The notes under the pieces: model-generated
Seen by the model: only the letters and a program-made list of their open reading frames with translations
What the model was told of the DNA's origin: nothing
Database searches by the model: none
Part shown: piece after piece, positions 14,518 to 16,589 of the stretch
Layout: each line of letters starts with the position of its first letter
Position numbering within the stretch: the first letter of the stretch is position 1
Made by a program: the position numbers and the translations under genes
Assembly: GCA_028691175.1 (NCBI GenBank)
Contig: JAQUZU010000032.1
Span: 2,287 to 18,875 of the forward strand
Source of the DNA: Candidatus Kapaibacterium sp.
Lineage (GTDB): Bacteria; Bacteroidota; Ignavibacteria; Kapaibacteriales; UBA2268
Reading direction: 5' to 3'
Length of the DNA stretch: 16,589 bases

Positions 14518-16589
14518 TTAGAGTTTCACAAAAGGCACGTTCTCCGCTTGCCCGTTTTTTGCACGAATACTCAGAAAATATGCGCCCGAAGCGAGGTTGT
14601 CAAGTTCAAAATCATAGTAATTAGTACCGGCAGCAATAACTGCAGAGCGTACATCGACAACGTTTCCCATAAAATTTACAAGAGAAATTTCCGCCGAATA
14701 TGGTGAAATTGTCGAAATGGTTAGTTTGATTTTCTCGTAAGCAGGGTTCGGATAAATACTATATGAAATTCTCGGAAGCACTATATTAGTTCCGGAATCT
14801 GTTTCAGAATAGCCGGGAGTTCCGCCACTATTGCAGGACGGTGTCCAATTACCGGGCACAGCGTTATCTAAAAACGGATCGAGCAGTTCGAGACTCGAAC
14901 CACCACCATAGCATTCTGCATACCAAAGCGAAGACGAAGTATAACCAACGCTATCGACGAGTTCGCCGCTTAAATCAAACAGCCGGACTTCATCCTCTTT
15001 TCCTAAACCGAAATTCATATCGCCGAGCAGATTATACGTGCCGAAATATTTTTCGCCAAATTCCTCTATACTCTGCGTAACTACTATATATTCTTTAGGC
15101 TTAAGCAAAGTATTCTCCGGGAATACGAAAGCATGTGAATCATCATTATCACGTATTATCCATCCGGAAAAATCGATATTTTCGCTCGACGGATTATATA
15201 TTTCGACCCAATCGGGAGCGTCATTTGCCGATTTGTACATAATTTCGCTGATAACAGGCGGCATTTTCGCAACGGCCTCTTTAAAATCCATTTCTATATA
15301 TATTTGGCCTATATCAGGAGTAATGGTAAGCGGATTATCGAAATACTTTTTGCCGTTAATGCTCCACGACACAAATTCATAGCCGGCACGCGGCAATGCC
15401 GTAATCGTAACCGGTACATTCTGCACGTACTTGCCCTGCCACGGAAACTGCGTCAGTGTTATCGTATTTAATTTTATATATGTCTTTTGGTTGATTTCAT
15501 CGGCAAACGTAATTTGCGAAATATCCTGTGTATTATAAAAATATTCGGCATAAATTCTCGCAATGTGTCCGGAACGACTTCCGACCCAGTCTTTGATTTT
15601 CGAAATCTCATTTTCCCAATTGACGCAAGACTCCGGAAAGCGCATTTGATGTCGCGAAATTTCCGGGCGAACAATATTCGCCAGACTGTCAACGATTTGC
15701 TGCATTCGCGCAGGCAAAAATATGGTATTAGCCAGATCGCAGCTGCGATTGATATAATCAAATTTGAATTGCTGATTTTGCAGCAATTTTTTCATTATAG
15801 TGCTGTAAATCGAACTCCACACATCGAACTTATCCCTCAAACTATTCCATTCCGCTCCGCCTTCGAAAGTAGCATCAAGATCATATAGTATAAATCTCCA
15901 TTTACCGTCATATTCCGCCGAATTCCAAATTTTGTTGTTATGTTCCGGCCAATCGGAATTTGAACAATAAAATTCTGCAGCACTATAATCAATAAAATTT
16001 TCTACATCAATTTTATTTTTTATTCGCTCAAATTCATTTTCGTCTTCTGTGTCTGTATTTAATATTTCATCAACGAAAGTCAAAAGCGGAATTGCGGAAC
16101 CGCTGTTGGTTTCTTCAAAATCAACTATTAAATTAACATTCTCTTTGTTTATATCAAATTTCGAGGCTAAATATTGCTCATCAACCTGCTTGGTTAAACT
16201 GTATATTCCCCAATATTTACCATTAATAAAGCCATTTACATATCTAAAATTTCGTATTTCCACATTTCGCAATTGATTTTCCACAGCTGCAGTCATAATT
16301 GCATCGTTCAACATAGCTTCTTCCCATGTTGATGAACCGTTTCGCAATTGTAAAGTATGATACTCTTCAATAGGATCGTTAGTGAAAAATCTGTATTTAA
16401 ATTCATCGCAGTCATATTCATGCTTAGCGACAAACTTTACAGCTTTTTGAGCGGGAAATCGTGCTCCGGCTCCGAATAAATTGACTGCGCAATTACTTTC
16501 CGTTTGCAATTGTCCGTCTAAATCGAAATATTCAAAATGTCCGGCGGCATATTGTGTGAAAAATATGTCTTCCTTTGCAAACAGTCCGT
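14518..16589 (-). CDS. Secreted CotH-kinase protein with lamin-tail domain and type IX sorting signal (N-terminus outside window)
   Basis: The frame is open to the right edge, so the start and signal peptide are missing; 689 residues are visible. The first about 350 form a CotH kinase domain: GLFAKED, HFEYFDLDGQL, INGKYWGIYSLTKQVDEQYL, DVENFIDYSAAEFYCSNSDW and the catalytic-type FILYDLDATFEGG (YDLD at 235-238). CotH proteins are atypical secreted protein kinases, named for the Bacillus spore coat. A small repeat domain like divergent InlB B-repeats follows (about 366-435, with TALPRAGYEFVSWSINGKKY). Next is a lamin-tail domain (about 440-590: ISEIMYKSANDAPDWVEIYN, FSGWIIRD, VDSVGYT). The last 85 residues (ISYSIYPNPA through SGAYFLSIRAKNG to VPFVKL) are a type A C-terminal sorting domain, so the protein should be exported by the type IX system and anchored or released at the surface. 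Its substrate is unknown. Confidence 0.92.
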   Translation of the reverse strand, partial: GLFAKEDIFFTQYAAGHFEYFDLDGQLQTESNCAVNLFGAGARFPAQKAVKFVAKHEYDCDEFKYRFFTNDPIEEYHTLQLRNGSSTWEEAMLNDAIMTAAVENQLRNVEIRNFRYVNGFINGKYWGIYSLTKQVDEQYLASKFDINKENVNLIVDFEETNSGSAIPLLTFVDEILNTDTEDENEFERIKNKIDVENFIDYSAAEFYCSNSDWPEHNNKIWNSAEYDGKWRFILYDLDATFEGGAEWNSLRDKFDVWSSIYSTIMKKLLQNQQFKFDYINRSCDLANTIFLPARMQQIVDSLANIVRPEISRHQMRFPESCVNWENEISKIKDWVGSRSGHIARIYAEYFYNTQDISQITFADEINQKTYIKLNTITLTQFPWQGKYVQNVPVTITALPRAGYEFVSWSINGKKYFDNPLTITPDIGQIYIEMDFKEAVAKMPPVISEIMYKSANDAPDWVEIYNPSSENIDFSGWIIRDNDDSHAFVFPENTLLKPKEYIVVTQSIEEFGEKYFGTYNLLGDMNFGLGKEDEVRLFDLSGELVDSVGYTSSSLWYAECYGGGSSLELLDPFLDNAVPGNWTPSCNSGGTPGYSETDSGTNIVLPRISYSIYPNPAYEKIKLTISTISPYSAEISLVNFMGNVVDVRSAVIAAGTNYYDFELDNLASGAYFLSIRAKNGQAENVPFVKL

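Noticed and set aside
16507..16509. TTG at 16509 as the start of the CotH protein
   Set aside because: The frame continues upstream without a stop to the window edge and encodes matching CotH sequence (GLFAKED and HFEYFDLDG), so the gene is truncated by the window rather than starting here.

Overview
This AT-rich window carries a mixed chromosomal segment from a member of the Fibrobacterota-Chlorobiota-Bacteroidota (FCB) superphylum. Three things point there: a type A Por (type IX) secretion C-terminal sorting domain on the CotH protein, promoter-like TANNTTTG elements of the Bacteroidota kind, and outer-membrane proteins with TonB-receptor-like barrels. The exact phylum cannot be fixed from sequence reading alone; an Ignavibacteria, Kapabacteria or Chlorobi-like lineage is my inference. 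Nothing here looks like a phage, insertion sequence, CRISPR array or recent island. The genes are mostly housekeeping plus envelope functions.

Layout. On the minus strand at 1-5167 is a three-gene envelope operon: a 1044-residue periplasmic TPR protein, a 538-residue outer-membrane barrel with a TonB-box-like N-terminus but no room for a normal plug, and the start of an extremely acidic repeat protein that runs off the left edge. A 277-bp divergent regulatory region (5168-5444) holds three TACGAAAA motifs and a candidate promoter. It leads into a plus-strand pair at 5445-7029: a four-helix membrane protein of unknown function and dTDP-4-dehydrorhamnose 3,5-epimerase (rfbC, TTG start).

The minus-strand block 7042-9488 reads, in transcription order, Nif3-like dinuclear-metal protein, coiled-coil C4 zinc-ribbon protein, a strong terminator, the RNase P RNA (rnpB) and a small orphan HPt phosphotransfer protein. 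A lone small outer-membrane barrel protein (9618-10322, plus) converges on a CbpA-type J-domain co-chaperone (10332-11261, minus). Then come a long-chain polyprenyl diphosphate synthase (11461-12435, plus; probably quinone side chain) and a minus-strand operon of thymidylate kinase and two tandem SpoU/TrmH-type RNA 2'-O-methyltransferases (14439 down to 12449). The right edge is a large secreted CotH-kinase/lamin-tail protein with a type IX sorting signal, truncated at its N-terminus by the window.

The most interesting points are the plugless receptor plus giant TPR plus acidic-repeat operon, a lost metal-ligand histidine in the Nif3 homologue, a base change in the conserved J2/4 strand of RNase P RNA, and the HPt gene placed directly behind rnpB. 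I see no strong evidence for a wholly new multi-gene system; the first operon is the best candidate for one.
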